Below, in pieces: positions 33,988-43,333 of a stretch of 64,000 nt of DNA. Numbering within the stretch: the first letter of the stretch is position 1; each line of letters starts with the position of its first letter. Under the pieces are notes generated by a model. That model ran no database searches, was not told the origin of the DNA, and saw nothing but the letters and a program-made list of their open reading frames with translations. Origin of the DNA: Anaerobutyricum hallii (GTDB lineage Bacteria > Bacillota > Clostridia > Lachnospirales > Lachnospiraceae); the NCBI RefSeq assembly GCF_900209925.1, contig NZ_LT907978.1:1485219-1549218 (forward strand), in the 5' to 3' direction. The translations under genes were made by a program, and so were the position numbers.

Positions 33988-36900
33988 TTATGCAAATTCT
34001 ATAATAGTTTCTATTAATTTTTGAGAGGCAACTGGCTTTGTCAAATGTCCATTCATACCTGCGTCACTACATTGCTGCATACATTCTTTAGATGCCTGTG
34101 CTGTCATTGCGATAATCGGAATGTTTTTTGCATCCGTACGTTTAGAAAGTCGAATAGCCAGACTTGCTTCAAGACCATCCATAACTGGCATCATAATATC
34201 CATTAAAATCATATCATAGGTATTTGGGGCAGATGCCAGAAATTTCTCTACGGCTTCTTTACCATTCCATGCCTTTTCAATTCGTGCTCCGTATTCCTGT
34301 AAATAAAATTCTGCTATTTCCATATTGAGGTCATTATCTTCCGCCAAAAGAATATGCATACAATCCAAACAGTTATTATTTAAACTGTTAACTTCGGAAG
34401 CAGTGTTGCCTTTTTTCATTGATTTTTCTGAAATGGATAATAGTGATTCTTTTGTATCAGGTAAAGAACTTTCTGGCTGATTTATTTTAAATGGAAGGCG
34501 GAAAATAAATGTTGTTCCTTTTCCTAAAATACTTTCTACTTCTATCGTTCCATTCATTGCTTCAATCAGCTGTCTGACAATGGACATACCCAGACCACTT
34601 CCTTTATAACGTGTTCGTGCATCCACCTGCTCCTGAGTAAAAATATCAAACAGTTCTTCCTTTACAAACTTTTCACTCATTCCAATTCCGCTGTCTTTTA
34701 TTTTAAACTCAAACCAGGCTGTAGTTCCGTCAAAAGAAATTTCTTCTGCATACGTATCAATTGTACCACCAATTTTATTATATTTAATAGCATTGCTAAA
34801 CAAGTTCACCATAATCTGACGTAGGCGTGTAGGGCTTCCAATCACCATCATATGGTCTAAATTTTTTCGATGCGCATGATGTGATAATTTCATTTCAAGA
34901 AGCTGTGCATTAACTAAAGAACACACTTCGTCAATAACCTGTAAGAGGTTAAAAGAAACTTCCTCTAACACAAGTCGTCCAGATTCTAATTTGCTCATAT
35001 CAAGGACATCATCTGCAAGAGACATCAAATGTCCAGCAGAAAGTTGAATTTTATCAAGACATTCTTCCACCTTTTTTTCATTGTCTTTATTTTTACGGAT
35101 TATATCGAGCATACCTATAATTCCGTTGATCGGAGTACGAATATCATGACTCATACGGTTAACAAACTCTGTTTTTGCACGACTTGCAGAATCTGCTTTT
35201 TCAAATGCAAGCTGCAGGCGCTCTTTTTCCTGCTGATCTTTTTCATGAAACACTGCTGTATTCTTAAATAAAATAATTCCATGCACTACCGTTGACTCTT
35301 TTTGAAGTTCACTGTCATAAACAGTATCTCTTGACATTAATACCGTTTTTTGAAGCCAGATTGGTTTACCATTAATATCTTTTTCACGATATTCTACTAT
35401 TACCTGTTTTTCTCCTGTATGGAAACGTTCCAATAACTTTGCAGATGAGTCTACAATACGATAATTCTCTATGGTATCTTCTGTTATCAGCTCCTTGTGT
35501 TTTACACAATATTCATTATAAGAACATGGCAGACTTACTTTCATATTGAATTTTTGTAGACTATTTGAATGATAAAAAATATTTTCCAGACGATCATGCG
35601 TAAAATCCGCCGTACAAACTACTTCTGCCGTATCAAGTAATGCTTCTACATAATTTCCATTTTCAAGAATAATCTGTTTCATCTGCTCATAATACTGCGT
35701 TAATTGCAGCTTTTCATCCGCTGCTGCAATATTTTTGTCATGAAATACTTCAAATCCCAAGATAAAATGGTGTACGGCCCCATCACGACTGGCATCATAA
35801 AAAATAACAGTTAATCTTCCATGTAATGGGGAATCTCCCTTTCTATATTGATATGAAATTTCATGAACAAAATTTTTATTTGTAAGATGTTCTTTCAGAT
35901 AATCAATCTGAAGCTGCGTCCATATAGTCTTTCGTGTAGAGTCAGTAGCCAGTTTACGAACAATTTGTTCTACCGCTCCGGAATAGCTTCCATTTTCTGC
36001 AAGAAAAAATTCACTACTGGCACGTAAAGTACGATACTTGTCCATAAATGCATCACAATAAAGGCAATCAGAAAAATGATATCCCATATCCTTTACCTTT
36101 GCTAATAAAGACTGGTTAATCCTTTTTTCTTCCGCTGCCTCTTCCATTTTGGCACGATTCTTATCAATATACATATTTTTATCGGCATAACGGAATAATT
36201 CCCTCATCGTAGCCTGCTCAAAATCCTGTGACAGGGCATAACCAACAGCATAACTGATCGGCATTTCCGGATGTTCCTTTGAATACGTTTCTGTTTGCTT
36301 CCGAATATTTAAAAGACATTTCTCTACATGAGCACGAGTAACCCCGTTTAAAACAACAATAAATTCATCACCACCATCGCGGCCTACAAAATACTCATCC
36401 GAGACAGCAATGCGAAGCTGTTTAGCAAAAGAATAAATATATTCGTCTCCTTTATCATGCCCCAGAGTATTGTTAATATTGCGAAGATTATTCAGATCAA
36501 ACACACAAACTGCCACAGCATCTTCGGTAGTTAACAATTTCGGTTTATTAAGAATCTCCTCACATTTATTTTTATTCGGAAGACCAGTTGCCTCATCAAG
36601 ATATACCTTACTTTGCAAAATGCGGTTTTGTGCTGCATAACGTAATGCCTTCACAAGCTCAATGGCAATGATAATAATAAGACCTCCAATATCAACGAAA
36701 ACAATCTGCTCTAATCTGTTAAGAGCAGTTGCCTTCCTTTGAGAGTACGCTTCAGCAAGTCCGGTTGCCTCATCACATATATTAAAAAAAGTCTCGCTCA
36801 TCTCAATAATATTTGTATTCTCATATCCTTTTTCACGAATGAGAAGAATCTCTTTACATAATTTTTCAAAATATCTGTTAAGTTCATTCATTTTAACTTG

Positions 36901-37200
36901 AAAAGCAGCATCATCCAATCGGACAAGTTTCAATTCATCACTGCCATAACGTAATCCTTTAATATAGGAAGAAACACTTTCAATCATCTCATCATGAGGC
37001 TGTCCGGCATTCTCAAGCTTTATAATACGCTGTGTTTTACCACGCACCAATCCCGCATAATTAACAACCCTTGCTGTCCCCTGAATCTGTCCTACCAGTA
37101 ACATAATGCAAAAAAACAATATAATTAAAACTGTTGTTAAAAGAATCATACAGCTACGGGTAATATATGATAATTTCTTTGAATTTAAAACTTTTTTCAT
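33988..37200 (-). CDS. GGDEF-histidine kinase-receiver hybrid signalling protein
   Basis: About 1070 residues. Two membrane helices (~12-35 and ~175-195) flank an extracellular four-helix-type sensor. Next come a GGDEF domain with intact FVGRDGGDEFIVV (~275), a long PAS-like middle with no clear motif, HisKA (TEFVNRMSHDIRTPINGIIG), HATPase (NLFSNAIKY, KDSGIGMSEKF, GSGLGMSIVRQLIEAM) and a C-terminal receiver (LLAEDNDLNMEI, ILMDIMMPVMDG, MTAQ, LTKP). All active-site residues look intact. There is no RxxD inhibitory motif at the usual spacing before GGDEF. Start at 37200 (GTGGAGTG upstream). It could make c-di-GMP and also signal by phosphorelay; targets are not in the window. Confidence 0.85.
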   Translation of the reverse strand: MKKVLNSKKLSYITRSCMILLTTVLIILFFCIMLLVGQIQGTARVVNYAGLVRGKTQRIIKLENAGQPHDEMIESVSSYIKGLRYGSDELKLVRLDDAAFQVKMNELNRYFEKLCKEILLIREKGYENTNIIEMSETFFNICDEATGLAEAYSQRKATALNRLEQIVFVDIGGLIIIIAIELVKALRYAAQNRILQSKVYLDEATGLPNKNKCEEILNKPKLLTTEDAVAVCVFDLNNLRNINNTLGHDKGDEYIYSFAKQLRIAVSDEYFVGRDGGDEFIVVLNGVTRAHVEKCLLNIRKQTETYSKEHPEMPISYAVGYALSQDFEQATMRELFRYADKNMYIDKNRAKMEEAAEEKRINQSLLAKVKDMGYHFSDCLYCDAFMDKYRTLRASSEFFLAENGSYSGAVEQIVRKLATDSTRKTIWTQLQIDYLKEHLTNKNFVHEISYQYRKGDSPLHGRLTVIFYDASRDGAVHHFILGFEVFHDKNIAAADEKLQLTQYYEQMKQIILENGNYVEALLDTAEVVCTADFTHDRLENIFYHSNSLQKFNMKVSLPCSYNEYCVKHKELITEDTIENYRIVDSSAKLLERFHTGEKQVIVEYREKDINGKPIWLQKTVLMSRDTVYDSELQKESTVVHGIILFKNTAVFHEKDQQEKERLQLAFEKADSASRAKTEFVNRMSHDIRTPINGIIGMLDIIRKNKDNEKKVEECLDKIQLSAGHLMSLADDVLDMSKLESGRLVLEEVSFNLLQVIDEVCSLVNAQLLEMKLSHHAHRKNLDHMMVIGSPTRLRQIMVNLFSNAIKYNKIGGTIDTYAEEISFDGTTAWFEFKIKDSGIGMSEKFVKEELFDIFTQEQVDARTRYKGSGLGMSIVRQLIEAMNGTIEVESILGKGTTFIFRLPFKINQPESSLPDTKESLLSISEKSMKKGNTASEVNSLNNNCLDCMHILLAEDNDLNMEIAEFYLQEYGARIEKAWNGKEAVEKFLASAPNTYDMILMDIMMPVMDGLEASLAIRLSKRTDAKNIPIIAMTAQASKECMQQCSDAGMNGHLTKPVASQKLIETIIEFA

Positions 37201-37440
37201 GTTTAAGCACTCCACAATCTTGCAATTTATTTTATACAAAACAATCCTATGGCTATTATATAGGTAGCCATAATATCTGTCAATTATAGTGAAGAAAGCT
37301 TTTTGAAAGAACTATTTATAATGGATATTCTAAAATATGGAAGTGAAAAAATATATAGACAAGTTCGTGACAACAGTGTATGATTTTTATTTATATGAAA
37401 CAGATAATTATAATACATAACCAGAAAGGAACGATTACTT

Positions 37441-38127
37441 ATGAAATTGTTGATTGATGATGCACATATTGACCTTATTAAAAAAATCTGCGATTACTAT
37501 CCTGTAGATGGAGTAACAACAAATCCATCTATTTTAGCTAAAAGCGGAAGACAGCCGTTTGAAGTATTAAAAGAAATTCGTAGTTTTATTGGGAAAGATA
37601 CAGAACTTCATGTGCAGGTTGTAGCGAAAAATGCGGAAGGTATGGTTGAAGATGCCCACCGCATCGTAAAAGAATTAGGAGCAAATACTTATGTAAAAGT
37701 TCCGTCTGTTCCAGAAGGCTTCAAAGCAATGAAAATTCTCGTTAAGGGAAATATCAATATCACAGCTACTGCTATTTACACCCCAATGCAGGCATTCCTC
37801 GCTGCTAAATGTGGCGCATCTTACGCAGCTCCATATGTAAATCGTATTGATAATATGGGATTCAATGGGATTCAGGTTACGAAACAAATCCATGATATTT
37901 TTAAAAATAATAATTTAAAAACAGAAGTTCTTGCTGCAAGCTTTAAAAATTCACAGCAGGTTCTTGAATTATGTGAATATGGAATCGGAGCTTCTACTAT
38001 TGCTCCGGACATCATTGAAGGACTTGTTAAGAATCAGGCCATCACTTCCGCAGTTGATGATTTCATAAAAGACTTTGAAGCATTAACTGGAGAAGGAAAA
38101 ACAATGAGTAATTATGATCTTTATTAA
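37441..38127 (+). CDS. fsa: Fructose-6-phosphate aldolase/transaldolase-like protein
   Basis: The 228-residue protein is of the short transaldolase class (Fsa/MipB/TalC, ~215-230 residues). Landmarks: LLIDDAHIDLIKKI, GVTTNPSILAKSG, ELHVQVVAKNAEGM, YVKVPSVPEGFKAMK with the Schiff-base Lys, NITATAIYTPMQAFLAAKCGASYAAPYVNR and VLAASFKNSQQV. It reversibly cleaves or transfers a dihydroxyacetone unit from sugar phosphates. AAAGGA precedes ATG. It is convergent with SorC copy 2, DeoC and the kinase/dehydrogenase genes, all sugar-phosphate functions, so it probably belongs to the same catabolic locus. Confidence 0.85.
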   Translation: MKLLIDDAHIDLIKKICDYYPVDGVTTNPSILAKSGRQPFEVLKEIRSFIGKDTELHVQVVAKNAEGMVEDAHRIVKELGANTYVKVPSVPEGFKAMKILVKGNINITATAIYTPMQAFLAAKCGASYAAPYVNRIDNMGFNGIQVTKQIHDIFKNNNLKTEVLAASFKNSQQVLELCEYGIGASTIAPDIIEGLVKNQAITSAVDDFIKDFEALTGEGKTMSNYDLY

Positions 38128-38141
38128 ATAGAATATTGTAA

Positions 38142-38258
38142 GAAAATAAAAACTTCAAGTCATAGGAAATGTAAAGATAGTCGCGGCGTAGAAAATGCTT
38201 ATTGGCATTTTTACTTGCTTCGACATTACCTTTCCTATGACCTGAAGTTTTATTTTCT
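38142..38258. terminator. Large palindromic bidirectional terminator between fsa and the regulator gene
   Basis: A 117-bp imperfect palindrome: GAAAATAAAAACTTCA and TCATAGGAAA on the left match TTTCCTATGA and CTGAAGTTTTATTTTC on the right, with an inner arm around GAAAATGC/GGCATTTTT. Both flanks have A/T runs, so it fits the ends of the two convergent genes. Confidence 0.7.
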
Positions 38259-38262
38259 CTTC

Positions 38263-39210
38263 TTAGCCACAACGATTTAATAACTCTCTTGCAGTTTTTT
38301 CATCTGTATAAAGAACATTCATAAATCCTCCACGGAGGGCACCTATCAATGCGTTTATTTTATTGATTCCAACAGCAATTGCAATTGCCCACTCCTTTTC
38401 TTTTAATTCCTCTAATCTGAAACCAACAACTCTATCATTTAATTCATTAAGGGCAATTGCACCATTTATATCAAAAAATCTTGATGCAATATCTCCAACC
38501 GCTTCTTTTTCTTCAAGTGCTAAGAAGTCTTCATCTTTTAAGTAGCCTACTTCATATAAAATAGAATCTTTCGATAATGCTCCAATACTGAAGATAGAAA
38601 CTTCTGCTTTTTTTGCTAACGTAAGTACATTTTTAACCTGGGTTTCTTCCTGTAGTATATCAGAAGTAAGTTTTGAATCTACAATAGCTGGAACTGGAAA
38701 CATATAACCGATTCCATGTCCGGCCATCGTAAGAGCATCTACGATTTGAGAAGCACCCGTACTACTTGCAGACTTTGCAACACCACCGTTTAATTGAACT
38801 ACTTTGATATCTTTTGCTTTTAGTGGCTGTATTTGTTTTGCAAGGCAATTCAAAGTCTTTCCCCAGGAGACAGCAACAACAGTATGATCCTCAATATAAT
38901 GATCAAGGTTATTTGCTAATGCCCTACAGGTATCTCTTAGATTAATTTCCTCATCATCTACCAGATTAGGACTTACAAAAATTTCTTTTAAATGAAAAAT
39001 ATTCTTCAACTTATCTTCCATTTCTTTTACGGATTCTATTGGTGCATCAATTGTTACTTTCACATATCCAAGATCTACTGCTTTTTGAAGCATACGACTT
39101 ATGGTGGACTTAGAAACCCCTTCTTCTTGAGCGATTTCTAACTGTCCCATATGTAATTCGTAATATTTTTTTGCTACTCTTATAATTTGATATGATTTAT
39201 TTGTATCCAT
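38263..39210 (-). CDS. SorC-family sugar-binding transcriptional regulator (copy 2)
   Basis: About 315 residues; same architecture as the regulator at 26064. Helix-turn-helix: RVAKKYYELHMGQLEIAQEE, then SKSTISRMLQKAVDLGYVKV. Effector domain: AVSWGKTLNCLAKQI, IKVVQLNGG, FSIGALSKDSILYEVGYLK and AVGDIASRFFDINGA. The two N-termini are very similar, suggesting related operators. The start at 39210 has AGAGAGGA upstream. It lies downstream of deoC on the same strand (gap ~120 bp) and probably controls this sugar locus in response to a phosphorylated intermediate. Confidence 0.87.
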   Translation of the reverse strand: MDTNKSYQIIRVAKKYYELHMGQLEIAQEEGVSKSTISRMLQKAVDLGYVKVTIDAPIESVKEMEDKLKNIFHLKEIFVSPNLVDDEEINLRDTCRALANNLDHYIEDHTVVAVSWGKTLNCLAKQIQPLKAKDIKVVQLNGGVAKSASSTGASQIVDALTMAGHGIGYMFPVPAIVDSKLTSDILQEETQVKNVLTLAKKAEVSIFSIGALSKDSILYEVGYLKDEDFLALEEKEAVGDIASRFFDINGAIALNELNDRVVGFRLEELKEKEWAIAIAVGINKINALIGALRGGFMNVLYTDEKTARELLNRCG

Positions 39211-39329
39211 ATCGTATCCATATTCCTCTCTTATTACGATTTTTTCATTCTTCCTTTTATATTTTAGCTGATAGTAAAACACAAATCAAGAGTTTGTGAA
39301 AAATTAAGCGAAAAGAGAGTATATATATC

Positions 39330-39980
39330 CTACTCTGTTTCTAACATTTTTACTGCAGAACTTGTTCCAATTCGATCACATCCTGCATCCAGAAACATTT
39401 CTAAATCTTCTCGACTCTTTACTCCTCCGGCCGCTTTCATTTTTACATTAGGACCAATGTTCTTAGAAAACAGACGAATATCCTCAATTGTTGCACCATC
39501 TGTTCCAAAGCCTGTAGAAGTCTTAATATAGTCTGCTTTTGCATTTGTAACACATTGGCATAATTTAATCTTTTCTTCTTCAGTAAGATAGCAGGTTTCC
39601 ACAATTACTTTCAGAACTTTATCACCGGCGGCCTCTTTTAATGTCCTAATTTCTGTTTCTACTTTATCAAAATGTCCATTTTTTACGTCCCCGATATTAA
39701 TAACCATATCCACTTCATTGCAACCCTTTGCAATGGCATCTTTTACTTCAAATACCTTTGTTTCTGTGGTATTATAGCCAAGCGGGAATCCAATTACAGT
39801 ACAAATATTAATTTTATCGCCATAAGTTTCCTTGATTCTCTCAATATAAGATGGTGGAATACATACAGAAGCGGTATTATACTCAATTGCTTCATCACAA
39901 AGTTTTTTAATATCTTCCCATGTACAAAATGCCTTTAACTGCGTGTGATCAATATGTCTTAAGATTTCCTGTTTTGTCAT
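39330..39980 (-). CDS. deoC: Deoxyribose-phosphate aldolase
   Basis: The 216-residue class I aldolase. Landmarks: RHIDHTQLKAFCTWEDIKKL, IEYNTASVCIPPSY, INICTVIGFPLGYNTTETK, NEVDMVINIGDVKNG, VLKVIVETCYL (proton-relay Lys/Asp region), YIKTSTGFGTDGAT with the Schiff-base Lys, and KAAGGVKSREDLEMFLDAGCDRIGTS. DeoC splits 2-deoxyribose 5-phosphate into glyceraldehyde 3-phosphate and acetaldehyde. The AAAGGAG ribosome binding site is intact, but an insertion sequence sits 32 bp upstream of the ATG and cuts it off from the kinase and dehydrogenase genes with which it was probably one operon. Confidence 0.92.
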   Translation of the reverse strand: MTKQEILRHIDHTQLKAFCTWEDIKKLCDEAIEYNTASVCIPPSYIERIKETYGDKINICTVIGFPLGYNTTETKVFEVKDAIAKGCNEVDMVINIGDVKNGHFDKVETEIRTLKEAAGDKVLKVIVETCYLTEEEKIKLCQCVTNAKADYIKTSTGFGTDGATIEDIRLFSKNIGPNVKMKAAGGVKSREDLEMFLDAGCDRIGTSSAVKMLETE

Positions 39981-40012
39981 TGCTTTTTCTCCTTTTATTT
40001 TTCATATATCAT

Positions 40013-41757
40013 TAGGCGTTTGCGAAACGCCACAAGTCGCATAAATACGTCATTTTTTTGTTGTTAAAAATAAAAATCTCCTCACGGTTTGTGATATAAT
40101 GGAGTTGACTAGAAACCATAAATCACGCCCCGAAAGGAGATATGTCTATGATACCACAAAAACAACTCTCTTTGGCAGATATTTTTGAAGATTGTAAAGA
40201 TATTTATGAATCTGACAAACCTCATTTCCTTACTCTGCTCGAAAATCACATTGACCTTGATAAAATTATTCCGACTTCTTTTTACAAGCATTACTACGCA
40301 TCCACTGGAAGAAATCGTAAATATCCTTTGCATGCAATGCTTTGGGCTTTGATTATTCAACGCCTCTTTTCTATTCCAACAGATTCCCTCCTGTTAATCT
40401 TCCTTCATTATTCCAGACATCTGAGGGAATTCTGTGGCTTTACTAAAGTTCCTGACGCTTCAAAAATCACTCGTTTCAAACAGGATTTTTTAATGGACTT
40501 ACAATCAGTTTTTGATAATCTCGTAGATATCACAGAACCAATCTGCCAGGACATTAACGGTAATCTCGCCTCTATGCTTTTGTTTGATACTTCAGGGATT
40601 AAAGCATATGTGACTGAAAACAATCCCAAATACGCCAACCGCATTATTAAACAGCTTAAGTCCTATGCTAAAGCTCATAACTTCGATGATTCTTATGATC
40701 CTTACAAGGCAGCCTATGCCTCTATGCCTGCATCCGCCGCTGCTAACCATGAAGTAAAGCAACAGTATGTGAATGGTCATTTCTGCTATGCTTATAAATT
40801 TGGCATTACGACCAATGGACTTGGCATTGTTCGCTCCATTGATTTTTATAACAAGGATTATCTGGATTCTCACCCTGACATCATTGTTGAAAAGAAATCA
40901 AAATCTCCTGATGAAGATAAATCACTTGCCGATTCGAAAGCCTTGATTCCAACCCTTAAAGATTTCAAAGAACGGCACCCTCTTATCAATCCCAAGATAT
41001 TTCTTGGGGATGCTGCCTTTGATACGATTGAAATCTACAAATCCTTATTTGAAGATTTTAAATTTCAAAAAGCATTTATTCCTTTAAAGGTAAAACTTTC
41101 ACTGGATAACGTGGATTATACATTCAATGAAAATGGTATTCCCTGCTGTCCTCATGATCCTTCACTCCCTATGAAACGGGAAGGTAGCAAGTCTCACTTA
41201 AGAAGTAATCTTCCGACCATGAAATTTGTGTGTCCCAAAATGAAATGGGAATACAATCGTGAAGACAAATCAAAACGACGGGTGTGCCACTGCGATAATC
41301 CATGTACAACTTCTTCCTGTGGCAGAATGATTTACGTTTATCCCGAAAAAAACCTTAGAGCATACCCCGGCGTGGAGCGTGGCTCACAGGAATGGGATGA
41401 CACTTACAAAATCCGAGTAAATGTTGAAAAATCAATCAACCACTTTAAAGACAGTTTTTGTGTCGCTAACCGAAAAACAACAAACGAAAAAACACTTCAT
41501 GCAGATTTACTTCTTGCTGGTATATCACAGTTATTAACTGTAGTTGTTGCCGACAAAATCCATCAACGACAATACATCAGAAGTTTAAAATCTTTCATAG
41601 CCTAGGACTTACCAACTCCATAAAGCCGAGGGCTTATTAAAGTGCGCCTAAAATGTCCGGTTATCCACTTTTTATTCCAGGATTCGTGCTAAGCACGAAT
41701 CCTTCCCTGTTTAAGTTCAAGATTGCGAACGAGCATCGCGAGTTTCGCAATTACCTA
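40013..41757 (+). mobile_element. Insertion sequence (IS1182-like), 1745 bp
   Basis: One full-length transposase gene. The element is bounded by imperfect inverted repeats (left TAGGCGTTTGCGAAAC; right, reverse-complemented, TAGGTAATTGCGAAAC). It is flanked by a perfect 12-bp direct repeat TTCATATATCAT (40001-40012 and 41758-41769). Subterminal hairpins are present at both ends: GGCGTTT-GCG-AAACGCC on the left, and GGATTCGTGCT/AGCACGAATCC on the right, the latter perhaps a terminator. It separates deoC from the FGGY kinase gene. Confidence 0.88.
40142..41605 (+). CDS. DDE transposase, IS1182-like
   Basis: The 487-residue protein has a DUF772-type N-terminal region (YYASTGRNRKYPLHAMLWALI, REFCGFTKVPDASKITRFKQDF) and a catalytic core with LLFDTSGIK (D), FLGDAAFD (D) and RVNVEKSINHFKDSF (E). 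A cysteine-rich zinc-like insert (CCPHDPSLP, CHCDNPCTTSSCGR) lies before the last acidic residue. All parts are intact and the frame is open, so the element may be active. Its own promoter is suggested by TATAAT near 40094 within the left end; AAAGGAG precedes the start. Confidence 0.88.
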   Translation: MSMIPQKQLSLADIFEDCKDIYESDKPHFLTLLENHIDLDKIIPTSFYKHYYASTGRNRKYPLHAMLWALIIQRLFSIPTDSLLLIFLHYSRHLREFCGFTKVPDASKITRFKQDFLMDLQSVFDNLVDITEPICQDINGNLASMLLFDTSGIKAYVTENNPKYANRIIKQLKSYAKAHNFDDSYDPYKAAYASMPASAAANHEVKQQYVNGHFCYAYKFGITTNGLGIVRSIDFYNKDYLDSHPDIIVEKKSKSPDEDKSLADSKALIPTLKDFKERHPLINPKIFLGDAAFDTIEIYKSLFEDFKFQKAFIPLKVKLSLDNVDYTFNENGIPCCPHDPSLPMKREGSKSHLRSNLPTMKFVCPKMKWEYNREDKSKRRVCHCDNPCTTSSCGRMIYVYPEKNLRAYPGVERGSQEWDDTYKIRVNVEKSINHFKDSFCVANRKTTNEKTLHADLLLAGISQLLTVVVADKIHQRQYIRSLKSFIA

Positions 41758-41793
41758 TTCATATATCATAAAGTAAAAATTATTATTTATATC

Positions 41794-43290
41794 TTAATTA
41801 TCCATTTCCATCATTTCTGCAAGATTTTCGTATAATTTTAAATACTTGGTAAAAATCTTCTCATATTTTTTATGATTTTCCATGTTTGGTTCAATCTTTA
41901 CATCTGTATGCACCATTTCATCTGCTGCTTTTTGAAAATCACCCTCATATAAAGCGCTTGCAGCAGCTACAACTCCACATCCAAGAACTCCTGCCTGCAA
42001 TTCTTTATTTACAATAATCGGTTTACCTGTTACATCAGAAATAATCTGCATCCATAAACGATTTTTTGTAACACCGCCGCATCCGATCAAGGTATTTACT
42101 GGATAACCTTGATCATCAAAGTTTTTAATAATATTTGCTGTTCCAAATGCGACTGCTTCCAATAATGCACGATATAAATGGGCTTTTGTATGTGTTAATT
42201 TTAATCCATAATAAACACCTTTTGCTCTTGCCGTTTTATATGGAGTACGATTTCCCTGAAAGAAATCTAATGCTACTAAACCATCACATCCTATAGGAAT
42301 TTCTTCTGCCTGGCGAATAATTGTTTCATAACTATCTCCTTGATAGAAATTATTCTGATACCAGTCAAGTACAGAAGCAGCAGAAATTTGTCCACCTTCC
42401 AAGAGCCATAACTTGTCAATAACTGCTCCATCATATGGACCCCATATTCCTTTATACTCTTTTTTTTCTTCAGCAAGACAAAGATGTACAAAACTCGTTC
42501 CCATAATAACACCTATTTTATTTGGAACAATAACATTTAATCCAAACATTGCCATATGTGCATCTACTCCACCTTGAACAATAATCATATCTGGGTTCAA
42601 ATCAAATTCTCTTGCAAATTCTGGAGAGATTTTTCCAAGGTAGGTTCCAATCTTGTCTACTCGTGTTACCATTTTTTCTTCATAATCCTCTAATCCAATT
42701 GCTTCCATGAAGTCTTTTTGATAACCACCTTCGGATTCCACATAATTCCATTTACAGGTTGCCTGACATATAGAAGAACTTAATACACCACATAGTTTAT
42801 AATTAAGGTAGTCAAGCTGTTCAATAATTTTATAACTTCTATTATAAATATCTTTCTGATTTTCTTTAATCCATAATACTTTAGGAATCATCCATTCTGG
42901 AGAATCTGCATCACCACAATATTTTAATACAGGATGCTTCGTTGCATTTATACGATCTGCTTGATCTACCGCACGATTATCCATCCATAAAATGGCAGGA
43001 GAAAGCGGATTGATATCTTCATTTACAGGTACAACTGTAGATGAAGTGGCACATACACAACCTGAAACTATATTTTTTCTCTGCTCTTCTGTAATTTCAT
43101 TTAAACAATCTCTTAATGCTTCTTTCAAACCAACCCACCAATGCTCAGCATTCTGTTCTGCACGTCCGGGAACTGGATATTCGGTTGGATGTTCTACTTC
43201 GTGCATTGCAATAAATTGTCCATGATCATCTGTAATTCCTACACGAACACCGTGTGTTCCCGCATCTACACCCATAAAATATTTACTCAT
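41794..43290 (-). CDS. FGGY-family carbohydrate kinase
   Basis: The 498-residue protein. N-terminal ATPase fold motif GVDAGTHGVRVGITDDHG, then GRAEQNAEHWWVGLKEAL, SPAILWMDNRA (substrate region), the FGGY-like IVQGGVDAHMAMFGL, GVIMGTSFVHLCLA, DGLVALDFFQGNRTPYKTARAKG and GCGGVTKNRLWMQIISDVTGKPI. It is closest in look to ribulokinase/xylulokinase-type pentulose kinases. It phosphorylates a keto sugar after the GatD-like dehydrogenase acts, presumably feeding the aldolases DeoC or Fsa. Genes for the dehydrogenase, kinase, deoC and regulator run in the same direction. Exact sugar unknown. Confidence 0.85.
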   Translation of the reverse strand: MSKYFMGVDAGTHGVRVGITDDHGQFIAMHEVEHPTEYPVPGRAEQNAEHWWVGLKEALRDCLNEITEEQRKNIVSGCVCATSSTVVPVNEDINPLSPAILWMDNRAVDQADRINATKHPVLKYCGDADSPEWMIPKVLWIKENQKDIYNRSYKIIEQLDYLNYKLCGVLSSSICQATCKWNYVESEGGYQKDFMEAIGLEDYEEKMVTRVDKIGTYLGKISPEFAREFDLNPDMIIVQGGVDAHMAMFGLNVIVPNKIGVIMGTSFVHLCLAEEKKEYKGIWGPYDGAVIDKLWLLEGGQISAASVLDWYQNNFYQGDSYETIIRQAEEIPIGCDGLVALDFFQGNRTPYKTARAKGVYYGLKLTHTKAHLYRALLEAVAFGTANIIKNFDDQGYPVNTLIGCGGVTKNRLWMQIISDVTGKPIIVNKELQAGVLGCGVVAAASALYEGDFQKAADEMVHTDVKIEPNMENHKKYEKIFTKYLKLYENLAEMMEMDN

Positions 43291-43333
43291 TTGTAACCTC
43301 CCTGTTCACTTTTTCTTCTTTACCTAATAATAT

